Shown: in pieces, positions 27,290-37,236 of the stretch
Position numbering within the stretch: position 1 is the stretch's first letter
Layout: every line of letters starts with the position of its first letter
Source: Onthophagus taurus
Taxonomy: Eukaryota; Arthropoda; Insecta; Coleoptera; Scarabaeidae
Assembly (NCBI RefSeq): GCF_036711975.1
Contig: NC_091967.1
Span: forward strand, 8,184,001-8,248,000
Direction: 5' to 3'
Length of the DNA stretch: 64,000 bases
Translations under genes and position numbers: made by a program
The notes under the pieces: generated by a model
Databases searched by the model: none
Told to the model about the DNA's origin: nothing
Seen by the model: only the letters and a program-made list of their open reading frames with translations

Positions 27290-27840
27290 ATATACGATTT
27301 TTAATAAAATTTTTTAAATTTACCACATTAATTTTAGTTAAATTTTTTATCAACAGATGGCGGAAGTTAATATCCGAAATTGACAACATTATCATTTAAA
27401 TTACCAATTTCATTCATTTCAACTTAACCTATAAATCATCAAATTTGTTATTTAAATACAAACATTTTTAATAAAATCATTTTAAACTTACCTCATTAAT
27501 TTTAGTTAAAATTTTCATCAACAGATGGCGGAACTTAATATCTAAATTTGACATCTCTACCATTTTAAAACCAATTTCATTCATTTCAACCTAATCTATG
27601 AATCATCAAATTTGTTATCTAACAATAAATATAAGAATTTTAATATAATAAAAAGTCGTAAATATTCGATTATTAATAAAAACATTTTAATCTTACAACA
27701 TTAATTTCAGTTAAATTTTTCATAAACAGATGGGGGAAGTTAATATTCAAAATTGACCACCTACCATTTTAAATTACTAATTGCATTCATTTCAACCCAA
27801 CCTATAAATCATCAAATTTGTTATTTTAATCCTTTTTAAT
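27290..27840. repeat. Three-copy tandem repeat upstream of allantoinase
   Basis: Units contain, in order, TTAGTTAAA, CAACAGATGGCGGAA, TTTCATTCATTTCAACCTAA and AATCATCAAATTTGTTAT. The CAGATGG anchor occurs at 27354, 27522 and 27727, so spacing is 168 then 205 bp. The longer spacing comes from an extra AATATAAGAATTTTAATATAATA-like insert. The copies are diverged and non-coding, and the array ends ~300 bp before the allantoinase ATG. Confidence 0.8.
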
Positions 27841-28136
27841 TATTTATATTTTAATTATTTCGTTTTTTTAATTTGTTTCAGTTACAACTATAACCTAAAG
27901 TGAAGAATATAACAACTAATAAACTAAAGAATAATATTTATCAACAAAATTTTAAAAATACATTTCTTTCTAATTTATCAGAAGTGAATATTAAACAATG
28001 ATTAAAAGGGAATAATCAGTTGATATGGTATAATTATGTCATAACGCATGCGTGGAATTCCAAGAAGATAATTGTTTTTCAAACAAGTTTAAGTTAAAAC
28101 CCAAAGTGAAGGAAATATACAAAAAATATCTTTCAA

Positions 28137-29891
28137 ATGGAGAGGAAAGAGAAGTTATTTTTAAGCGAAAACATACTTTTTGAAGACGATTTTTTAAACG
28201 GAGGTGTTTTAGTTGATTTTAACGGAAAAATTAAAAATATTTTATCAAGATGCGATATTGAAAGAAACGATTACTTACAAAATTCGAGCATACAGGTAAA
28301 TTTAAAGTTATTTTTCCAATCAAACAGTAATAACTATTTTTTATTTAGATTTTTTATTTTGATTCAAAAGTTTTAATGCCTGGAATAATAGATACACATG
28401 TTCACATCAACGAACCAGGAAGAACTGATTGGGAAGGTTTTGAAACGGCCACGAAAGCTGCTGCAGCGGGTGGAATAACAACAATAATAGATATGCCATT
28501 GTAAATAATTTCAATAATTACTATTATGTTAAGTTAATCTAATTTTAAGCAATATTTTTTAATGAAAAATTTTAAATATCAATTTGGTTGCATAATGTAA
28601 AAATTTAATTTTTACAGAAATTCAATTCCACCAACAACAACTTTAAAAAATTTAAAAACCAAATTAGATGCAGCAAAAAATCAAATTTGGGTCGATGTCG
28701 GTTTTTGGGGTGGTGTTGTTCCTGGAAATGAGGTAATAATTGATAAAAATATTTTATATCCGTTTAATGTTTAGTTTTTATTTTAGAATGAGCTTTTAAA
28801 TATGATTAAAGCCGGAGTTGTTGGTTTCAAATGCTTTTTAACCCCTTCCGGAGTTGACGAATTCGAATACGTTCGAAAGGAAGACGTAGAAAAAACGATT
28901 AAAATTTTAGAGAATACTGGATCCGTTTTGGCATTTCACGCGGAGTTCGAAGAGAACGATATCTGCGAAGGTGATCCAACGAAATATGAAACGTTTTTAA
29001 AAACACGACCAGAAAAAATGGAAGAAGACGCTATAAAGTTTATCATTGATTTATCAAGAAGATATAAGTAAATTGAAATTAATTGCTAAATTAATTATTA
29101 AAATTTGAATTTTTAGCACTAAACTTCATATAGTTCATCTCTCCACTGCAACTTGTCTCGAAACGATTCAAAAAGCAAAGTTAAAAGGGAATTTAACCGT
29201 TGAAACATGTCACCATTATTTAACGTTTAATTCTGAGAATATTCCCGATAAGGCCACTGAATATAAATGTTGCCCGCCGATTAGAACTAAGGAAAATAAA
29301 GAAAAATTGTGGATAATTGGATTAGGTGATGATATTATTGATATGGTTGTTTCTGATCATTCTCCTTCGACGCCTGATTTAAAAAAGGGTGGAAATTTTT
29401 TAACCGCTTGGGGTGGGATATCTTCATTACAATTTGGTAAAAACCAATTTTATTAATTAATTTTATTTAATAATTAAATTTTATTAAGGTCTTTCTTTAT
29501 TTTGGACCGAATTAAATAAAAGGAATAAAAAGATATTTGAAATTACCAAGTATATGAGCCAAAATACGTCAAAGCTGGTTGGGTTGCATAATAAGAAGGG
29601 GAAAATTAAAGTTGGGTTTGATGCCGATTTCGTTATTTGGGATCCAAATGATTTTATAACGATTGTGGAGGAACAAATTTTCCATAAAAACAAAGTAAGT
29701 ATATGTAGATCAATGTGTATTTATTACTTTTTGAATTATATTTTAAGATAACACCATATTTAGGTATGAAATTGAAAGGAAAGGTTTTTGCTACCGTTGT
29801 TAGAGGGGAAATTGTTTATAAAGATGGAATATTTTGCGATACAAAAATCGGTAAATTATTAATTAATGAAAAGATATTTGGTGAAATATAA
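28137..29891 (+). CDS. Allantoinase
   Basis: Seven exons join in phase: 28137-28295, 28349-28500, 28618-28732, 28787-29067, 29117-29436, 29489-29694 and 29748-29891, giving 458 residues, the usual family length. The enzyme hydrolyses allantoin to allantoate in purine (uric acid) degradation. It belongs to the metal-dependent cyclic amidohydrolases. [20 protein letters not shown] carries the first metal ligands (His70, His72). Lys157 in VGFKCF is the expected carboxylated bridging lysine, and His193 (AFHAE), His243 (HIVHLST) and Asp316 (VSDHSP) complete the binuclear site. The run [10 protein letters not shown] with AAAAGGITT and DMPLNSIPPTT favours allantoinase over dihydropyrimidinase or dihydroorotase. 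The start is the only in-frame ATG before the first conserved block. All key residues are present, so it is probably functional. Confidence 0.94.
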
Positions 29892-30800
29892 AATAAACAT
29901 TTGCGTTTATATTAAATTATTCCTATTAATTACTTATCACTCCTAAAGAACTGGTTATGAAAATCAAAATATAGAGTACCTAATTTAGGTGGACAAATTT
30001 GATACAGTATACAAAACGTATCTACTTTTGCTTTTACTCTACTAAGTGAAATAAATCATAAAAAATATTTGAAATTTCTATTACCATTCTGGAGTAATTC
30101 GCGATTTTCATACTGTAGGTGTAATTTGGGTTGCATAAACTCATGTTTAATTTGAGATTCATTTTATAACGATTACGGAAAAAGGAATTTTCCATACATA
30201 TATAGATAAGAGGATTTATTTCTTTTTATCTATTTTTGTTAAGATTATAACATATTATTGTATGAAACAAAAAAAAATAGATGTTAATGACATATTGGAA
30301 AAAATTGTGTAAATTAAAACGAAACTTTGAAAGTAATTGCGTAAACTTCTCTCAAAAACATTAATTCCGCTTTTAATCAACAATTTTACATAAACAAGTT
30401 TTAAATTTAGAATCATTTAATCCAGTAGATTCTAGAAAAAGGATAAAATATTCGTCCTTTGACGTAATCATTATCAACTTTATAATTCATTAAACAGAAT
30501 TATTTTTTATTGTTGTTAATTTTTCAACTAATTCCTATCGGAACTTGGAAAAAAAGATAAAGAAAGAATTAGCCACTTATTCCACCGTCCGAGAGCGATA
30601 ATTTTAACCCATTTGCGTAACGAGTAACCTTGAACGTTCCTCATACACTCTCTTTCTTTTTCCAAGCCGCGTCCCACTCTCCATCGCCTTTTAATATAAA
30701 CTCTTTTCCTTATCACCTTTCTTTCACTAATTTTAACATTAAAAACTAAGTAATTTAATAATCACCCAGTTTTACCCCTCAATAATACACCCAAATTCGT
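29892..30800. other. Intergenic spacer between allantoinase and CREB
   Basis: The allantoinase 3' UTR is probably short (AATAAA at about 29890). A TAATTTGGGTTGC piece at 30121 is the complement of a motif also seen at 15130, 15479 and 50652. Otherwise nothing was recognised. Confidence 0.35.
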
Positions 30801-30806
30801 CGAGTA

Positions 30807-30814
30807 TGACGTCA
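30807..30814. promoter_or_regulatory. Consensus CRE (TGACGTCA)
   Basis: A perfect palindromic cAMP-response element ~900 bp upstream of the presumed CREB leader exon, and ~50 bp from a second perfect site. Confidence 0.55.
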
Positions 30815-30857
30815 GAGAAACCACATGCTCAACGACTTGCGTCATTCTATCTTAAGA

Positions 30858-30865
30858 TGACGTCA
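30858..30865. promoter_or_regulatory. Consensus CRE (TGACGTCA)
   Basis: Second perfect palindromic CRE in the same upstream region (AAGATGACGTCATCGTGAG). A related TGACGTAA lies at 31299-31306, next to CACGTCATCGATGACG, which brings two CRE half-sites together. Confidence 0.55.
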
Positions 30866-31193
30866 TCGTGAGTCATTCAAGTGTTGACACATTAATTATA
30901 AAGAAAAAGGAATAAAATTATTTTTTATTATACAAAAAAAATTATTATTACTTCAAATCGATTATATTGGAAGGTTTTTTAAAATTCTAATGCTATTCTA
31001 TATTTGATTTGATTGACAGATTAATTTTTAGGTTAAAAATACGTCAAAATGACAAATATATAGAAAGTTACCGAAATAAATTGAAATTTATTTAAATTAA
31101 TTTTGATTTAAAAATTTTATATGTTTATTATTAAAAATAATTACTAATTATAAGTATTACACCTAATTAAAAAAAATTTATTATTCAATCATT

Positions 31194-31234
31194 AAAATGA
31201 AGTTGGTAAACTTTCAAAAAGCAACTAACTTCAT
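31194..31234. repeat. Imperfect hairpin related to 11009-11040
   Basis: AAAATGAAGTTGGTAAA at the left and GCAACTAACTTCATG at the right form an imperfect stem. The left arm is identical to that of the intronic hairpin at 11009-11040. It suggests a very small dispersed inverted-repeat element. Confidence 0.5.
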
Positions 31235-31559
31235 GTTGGTTTTTGTTGGTGCCAGCCGTCATAGTCGTTACGTTTAGTGAAAAGTGACACGTCATCGATG
31301 ACGTAACTTCTCTTCATAATTAATCCGCGATTTACTCTCAAATAACACAAATTAATAAAAAAAATCCATTACAATACGATTTTGGTACATTTAAGATGTG
31401 GATTAATAATTATATAAAAAAATAACATTCAAATCTTTCCGGTTGTAAAAGATTTTTAGTAGTGCGTGAAATATATTGGAAGTAGGAAGCGCGCGGTGTA
31501 AGGAGGGTAAACTATTTGCCGTTTTTGATGTGATATGGTGGGGATTAAATAGAATAGAG

Positions 31560-31710
31560 AGAGAGACTTTGCCGCCATTGCTGTGACGCGCGAGGGTGCT
31601 CAGTATTCTCCTCCAGTGACGAGCGCCCGCACACTTTGACGTGGCTACTACGTATTACGGCCGTTGCCCACTCCGATCACAGCTCGCCAGTGACGAGACA
31701 CACGTAACCG
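31560..31710 (+). promoter_or_regulatory. CREB promoter region and probable non-coding leader exon
   Basis: A CG-rich stretch with TGACGCGC, TTTGACGTGG and GTGACGAG (CRE half-sites) ends in the strong donor AACCG|GTAAGTACC at 31710/31711. The next good acceptor on this strand leads into the first CREB coding exon at 32416. Exact transcription start unknown. Confidence 0.5.
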
Positions 31711-31984
31711 GTAAGTACCCCACGGGTGTCAGACAATCGTCTCGGAACCGATCAGAAGAACAAAAATAATCCGGGTGAAAGAAAGAAAAAAAGAGAAAGG
31801 GGGCGCCCCCATCAACAAAGCTAAAAAGTTATTAAAACGTCAGTTTTTGTTATTGTTGTGAGTGAAACGAAAAAAAAAAAGAAGAAAGCCCCACTTCAAA
31901 ATTAAATATTGTTGTTGTTGTTACAACTTGTGTGCGGCCCCCTTTTTCTACTATTTCAGTGGTGTTTGGTGCGCGATATTGAAA

Positions 31985-32041
31985 ATGTCTGTTGCAAGGC
32001 TGTTGGAGTGCGGCCACGAGACGACTTTTAGCGAAACGAAG
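31985..32041 (+). other. Possible alternative leader exon with upstream ORF
   Basis: AAAATGTCTG gives an ATG in good context, then MSVARLLECGHETTFSETK up to a weak donor AAG|GTATTA at 32041. Joined to the exon at 32416 it would read out of frame across the CREB start and stop after it, forming an overlapping upstream ORF. Only transcripts that keep this segment would be affected. Speculative. Confidence 0.25.
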
Positions 32042-32434
32042 GTATTATTGAAATCAACGAAATGGCGTCTTGGAATAATTCAAGTTTTAAGATGAATTAG
32101 TACGGGATTTGTTAAAAATGGGGCAAACTTTATTCATAACATTATTTTTCTTATTATTCCCCCCCTTTCTTATTATTTTTATCTATCTCTTGTTGACAAC
32201 CTAGTTACGAAACGAAGATTTGTTGGTTAGGTTATCTGTCAACATTTGACATTTCTCTAAAACAGTTGTACCAACCGATTTATCATTTTAGTACTATATA
32301 TTTCGAAATTTTAAATAATTTTTAATAAGAATGAAATAATATATAATATAATTTTTAAATACAAATTAATTTTATTTTTTTATATTTAATTTATATTTTT
32401 GTTTATTTTTTTTAGGTGTTTGATTGGTCGAGGA

Positions 32435-35129
32435 ATGGAGGGCATAGTGGAAGAAAATGGGTCTGTTGACCCGTTGGCACCGTCGCCTGATCCTCAAGTG
32501 GCGATAGCCTCCTCGGTAGGCCCCACAAATCAACCCCACCTCGTCACCGCCACTAACATTGTCCATCTAACCCTGCCCCAGACACAGGCGCAGGTAGGGG
32601 TGTTCTACTTAGCCCCCACTGTGCATGTCGTCATTTTAATGTTAAATTTGTATATGATTTGCATGAATTAATTCTTTTTTCACAAAAACTTTTATTGTAT
32701 AAACTTTTTTTACCTAATTATTAATAATTTTATCATTTTTTTTATTAATGATAAGAGATATTGATAAATCGTTACGATTTTATAGGTACAATCAGTGATT
32801 CAACCGAATCAGCAATCAGTTATACAAACAGCAACAAATATACAGCCGGTTTTAAGTAAAGGGAACGTTATATTAGTGGGAAAACCAAGTTCTGTCATTC
32901 AAACGGCTCAAGGTGGATTACAAACATTACAGGTTTGGGTTAAATTCATTATTTTTTAGACAAAAATTAATTAATTTATGATTAGGTTGTTGAAACAGCA
33001 AGTGACGACAGCTATTCAGAAGAAGAATCTCCAAAGAAACGACGGGATTTATTAACCAGGCGACCATCTTATCGAAAAATACTTAACGATCTTGGAGGTG
33101 GTGAAATAGCCGGTGAGAAAAGATACCTTTTAGTGGTAAAATTATACTTTATGACTATTTTATTAGAATTCTTAATAAAAATTTGAAGAATTTAACGTTT
33201 AAATGTGATTAAGTTGACGATTTTTAATTTTGAGGTTAAATTATTTTAATGGGGTCATACACGATTTTTTTTTTATTATATTTTCTGAAAGTTTATATAA
33301 AAATATAGTTACCGTTATTTTTTTTTTTAATATTTTCGAACAAAGTCATTGTTAAAAAAATTATTGAAAATTTATATACCCATTTGCGCTTTTAAAATTC
33401 CCGCGTTGATGACGTACGATTCTCACTTTTACGTCCCCTGCTCCCCGCTCAAATGCGAGAAAGAGATGAACGTCATTTAGGTTGTATTGAAAAGAGATAG
33501 AGTGTTTGTAGGTTATGTTTATTATGTTTTGTTCATGGATGTAATAGAGACACTGTATTACATCCATGGTTTTATTTTGACACTGTCACACCGCAAGCGC
33601 TATCTAACGGACAATTTAACTTGTTTTAGGCAGTGCGGTTCCTACGTCACAGAAAAGCCGCGAAATTATTTCGTTTGAATATTTGCTATTTTTCACTTCA
33701 AATTACGCAAAATATAAAATTGATCAAAATATTTCTTTTACTTTGTGTTCATGCATATACTTGCATATATCGTGTGACATAAAAATTTTCTCTAAATTTA
33801 ATAAGTGTGTATGACCCCATTCTTATAAATACCATGAGATGGCGCAATAAATAAAATTAATGACATTTTTAATATAATATGAGTTGAAATGTTTTTTTTT
33901 TACAAAAAGAATTTAATTAGATAAAAATTAGATTACGATCAAATTAAAGAAAAAATAATAAAAGCGATAAAAGTGAGGTTAGATTCAATAAAAATCGAAA
34001 GATTAAATTTGAATTGACGTAAATTAGGATAAGCTTAGTATATAATGTTGTATGGATGTTTTAATAAGATTGTCATAACCTATAATTTTTAAAAATAATT
34101 CCTAGAATGAATTTTACCCAAAACCCATTGTTGATTTTAATATTTTTTTTTAAATTAATAATTAAAAAGATGTGGTATGGGATAAGTTAACCTAAAAAGA
34201 AATTACCAGCAATGGGCTACCAAAAATATAAAAAAAAAATTTTTTTAAATATTTATTTAGATGATATTTTGATAAACATAAATGAATATAAACAAACAAA
34301 TTTAGTTAGTAACGACGATTTGCTGTTTTCGCAGAGACGAAGGTAGAGCTGACGTCCTCGGAGGCTGACAGTGAGTTGTCATCTCATTCTATCCCATACC
34401 ACACAGGTTAGTTATTCATTTAAAAGACAACGAAAAGAGAGATGGGGAGAAAAGGTGAAAAACGAAACAAAAATAATGTAACCATCACAAAAAATGTTAC
34501 TAACCAATCAACAAAATCCTAACCACAACATAACCTCCCGGCATTTTGTGTAATAACTACATTTAATCGCTTAAAATTAGACTTCAATGTTTATTTTTTC
34601 ATTAAAAAAAACTTTTAATAATCTAATTGTTATGTTTTTAGTTATTCCTGCTGGAGCAATTCAAATTTCTAGTGGGGAAGGTGGACAAAACATACACACA
34701 CTAACGATGACTAATTCTACGGCGGGAGGAGCCATCGTTCAATATGCTCAAGGACAAGAATTTTTTGTTCCTGGTAAATACACCATAAAATAATTAATCT
34801 CGATATTTAAGTTTCAATATAACCTAAAAATTTTGTATCTGTCACTTTGACGTTTTTAATCAAAACATAACCTAATTTTAATTTTATTATTTTTGTTAGT
34901 TGTAGCACAAAGTGCGAGTTTAAGTGGTGGTGGTTCGGAAGATCAAGCAAGAAAACGCGAAATGCGACTGTTGAAAAATCGGGAGGCGGCGCGCGAATGT
35001 CGACGGAAAAAGAAAGAATACATAAAATGTCTTGAAAATCGTGTGGCTGTACTCGAAAATCAAAACAAAGCGCTCATCGATGAGTTGAAGTCGCTCAAAG
35101 AATTGTATTGTTCTCAGAAGACGGACTGA
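32435..35129 (+). CDS. CrebB: cAMP-response element binding protein (CREB/CrebB-type bZIP factor)
   Basis: Coding exons 32435-32593 (exon starts 32416), 32786-32932, 32986-33112, 34335-34406, 34642-34773 and 34900-35129 join in phase and give 288 residues. CREB is a nuclear transcription factor that binds TGACGTCA as a dimer and recruits CBP when phosphorylated. The Gln-rich Q1-like region is residues ~50-100. The kinase-inducible domain follows at ~103-140, with RRPSYRKIL; Ser130 is the equivalent of mammalian Ser133. A Q2/CAD-like region (VIPAGAIQISSGEG, IVQYAQGQEFFVP) spans ~162-213. The bZIP has the basic region KNREAARECRRKKKEY (238-253) and leucines at L257, L264, L271 and L278. The ATG at 32435 gives MEGIVEENG, resembling the start of fly CrebB. 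A long intron between exons 3 and 4 holds a MITE. Exon 4 (72 bp, 24 codons) may be optional. Confidence 0.96.
33248..33821. mobile_element. Inverted-repeat element in CREB intron
   Basis: AATGGGGTCATACAC at the left end and its exact complement GTGTATGACCCCATT at the right enclose ~560 bp without a coding frame. Inside is a smaller perfect hairpin at about 33534-33567, with arms CATGGATGTAATA and TATTACATCCATG around GAGACACTG-like loop sequence. Family unknown; the target duplication is not clear. Confidence 0.6.
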
Positions 35130-36790
35130 GAGACGTTTTTCTTTTTGTTAGTGTTTTCACATGAGAAACGTTTTTATTACATTTGATTGTTCTCAAAGAA
35201 GAAAACGAAAACAAAACTTTTTTGGAAATGGGAATGATGAAAAATAAAACACGTAGGGAATAAAATATCCTTTTACATTTTCGGTTTTATTCAGTTTTTG
35301 TTAATATGTGCAATAGGTTTTTATGAGATGAAGACAAAATCACTTTGTAAATAGGGATGATGAACTGTAAATATTGAAAGCAATTTTTTTTTGGTTATAG
35401 GTAGATTTATAAAAAAGTAATTGTATAATTGGGTAGGATTGAGATCTGTTTACGTTTAGAACTTTTATTATTAAATCTTTTTTATTTATTATTAATTAAA
35501 AAGAGGTTACATAGCGTTTACGACTTATTACTGTAAATCAATGTTGGAATACAACAAGAAGAGATATAAATCGAAAGCGCTATAAATTATTTAATACTTT
35601 AACGCACAAAATTGTTATTTTTAATCAAAAATATAAAAGGTGTGTGTTAAAGGGTTAAAGAGAAAATTAAAAAAAAATTGTTGGTTATGTGCTATTATGA
35701 TGGTATGAAATTTTTATATTATTGTTAAAAATTAATTTTTGTTTATAAAAATCTTCTCGAATTCATGAATAATGTTAACAACTTTTTTTTTGTTGTTTTG
35801 ATTCTTATAAACAAGAATTTTTTTATTAAAATGGGCTCAATGTCATAAAATAAAGAAAAAAGGTTTTCTTTTCAAAATATTATTAAAAAAAAAAAATGTA
35901 AATGTGTAATATTTCTTTCTAGGTACGTCGCAAGGCTTGTGAGATAATTGTAATTAAAAAAGAATATTAAAAAAAGAAAAAATACAAAGTAAGAGTTTTT
36001 AAAAAATTAAAAGCTATTATATACAGCTAAATGTAAATGCTATATATATATTAATATAAATATATATTCATATTTTTTGTATAAAAATCAGAATAACAGA
36101 TTATTTATTAAAAAAAAAAAAGAAAAGGATCCAAAAAAGAGATAACCTGAAAATGGAGTGCCTTGTTGAATTTATAGGGTTAGTTTTTAAGAAAATGGCT
36201 TTTTTTGTCGTTACGTGTTCCGAAACGGTCCCGATATTTTTAAAAATAACCCGGAAATAACTAAACCTAAAAAAAAAAATTGTGCCATAAAGATTTTATA
36301 AAAATTGGCTCATTTTTTTTGGATCGTTTCGCGGACGCTCTAAGTCAAAGACAAAGACGCCGTCAACTTAATTAATAGATATTTTATGTACTTTTTACAT
36401 ATCGATTGATACGAATCGAAGATAATATAAAAAAATTACTAATTTTAAAATAAAAAATCAGCGAAAATCCCAGTTGTTGTTTAAATAAAAGAAAATACAG
36501 TAAACGATTGAGTCATTGAAAAGAAGGGTAATTTGTCCTAAATTAATATTATTGTAACAGTGTTTAAAAAAAGAAAAGTGAAAAACAATATATTTTTTGT
36601 TGTACCGTTTACTTTGGATTCTCGTCACTTTTTACCTCTTACCATTTTTAATTTTAATTTACTTTTTAATTTTTACTCTATCGAAAATAACGTTTAGCTA
36701 ATTTGTAAATAATTCATTGTATAACCATAGATGTTATCCGAGTATTAGTTGATTTATTATAATATAAAAAAAATGATGGAATAAAAATTT
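35130..36790 (+). other. Probable CREB 3' UTR
   Basis: AT-rich sequence following the CREB stop without other exons. It contains several AATAAA-type signals, the last clear ones near 36780, and many TTTTTAA and ATTTA-like stretches. The end of transcription cannot be fixed by eye. Confidence 0.45.
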
Positions 36791-37177
36791 AAGATAAAAA
36801 TGCTAATAGTTACGTTTATTTATTAAATTATTTGTTATTTATTACAATAAATAATTTAAGTTATGATTTTAACAAATTTCAACGTTATTGTAGTGTATAG
36901 ATTTAAAGATAAAAGCGACATCTTTTGTTGAATAGCTCAACTCACTGTAAGTAGTTGCCTAGAAGCATTTTTAGGACGTTATTCAAGAATTAATACATGA
37001 TATTGAAATAAAAACAAATAACCATGGGAAAATTGAAATAAAACATGGGTTAAGATCCTAAAGGGTCTATAAAAAAGCAAAGTTGAATTAAGAGGAATTT
37101 GCTATAGAAAGGAAATTATACAGTTACCTATAATACCACCTGTCAAATTATTGAAAATGTCGTCGTCTTCAAAAGTA

Positions 37178-37236
37178 CCGCTAAACCCGAAACTTTCTAG
37201 GTCTAGTGTTAGTTCTAGTTTTAATTGTTATTCAGT
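37178..37236. repeat. CTAG-rich inverted-repeat family, solo end
   Basis: GCTAAACCCGAAACTTTCTA followed by GGTCTAGTGTTAGTTCTAG and TTTTAATTG. The same order of blocks marks both arms of the elements at 52651-52846 and 55508-55721. Confidence 0.65.

Noticed and set aside
28137..29891. Dihydropyrimidinase or collapsin-response-mediator-type assignment
   Set aside because: The [21 protein letters not shown] and HAE signatures and the length fit allantoinase better.
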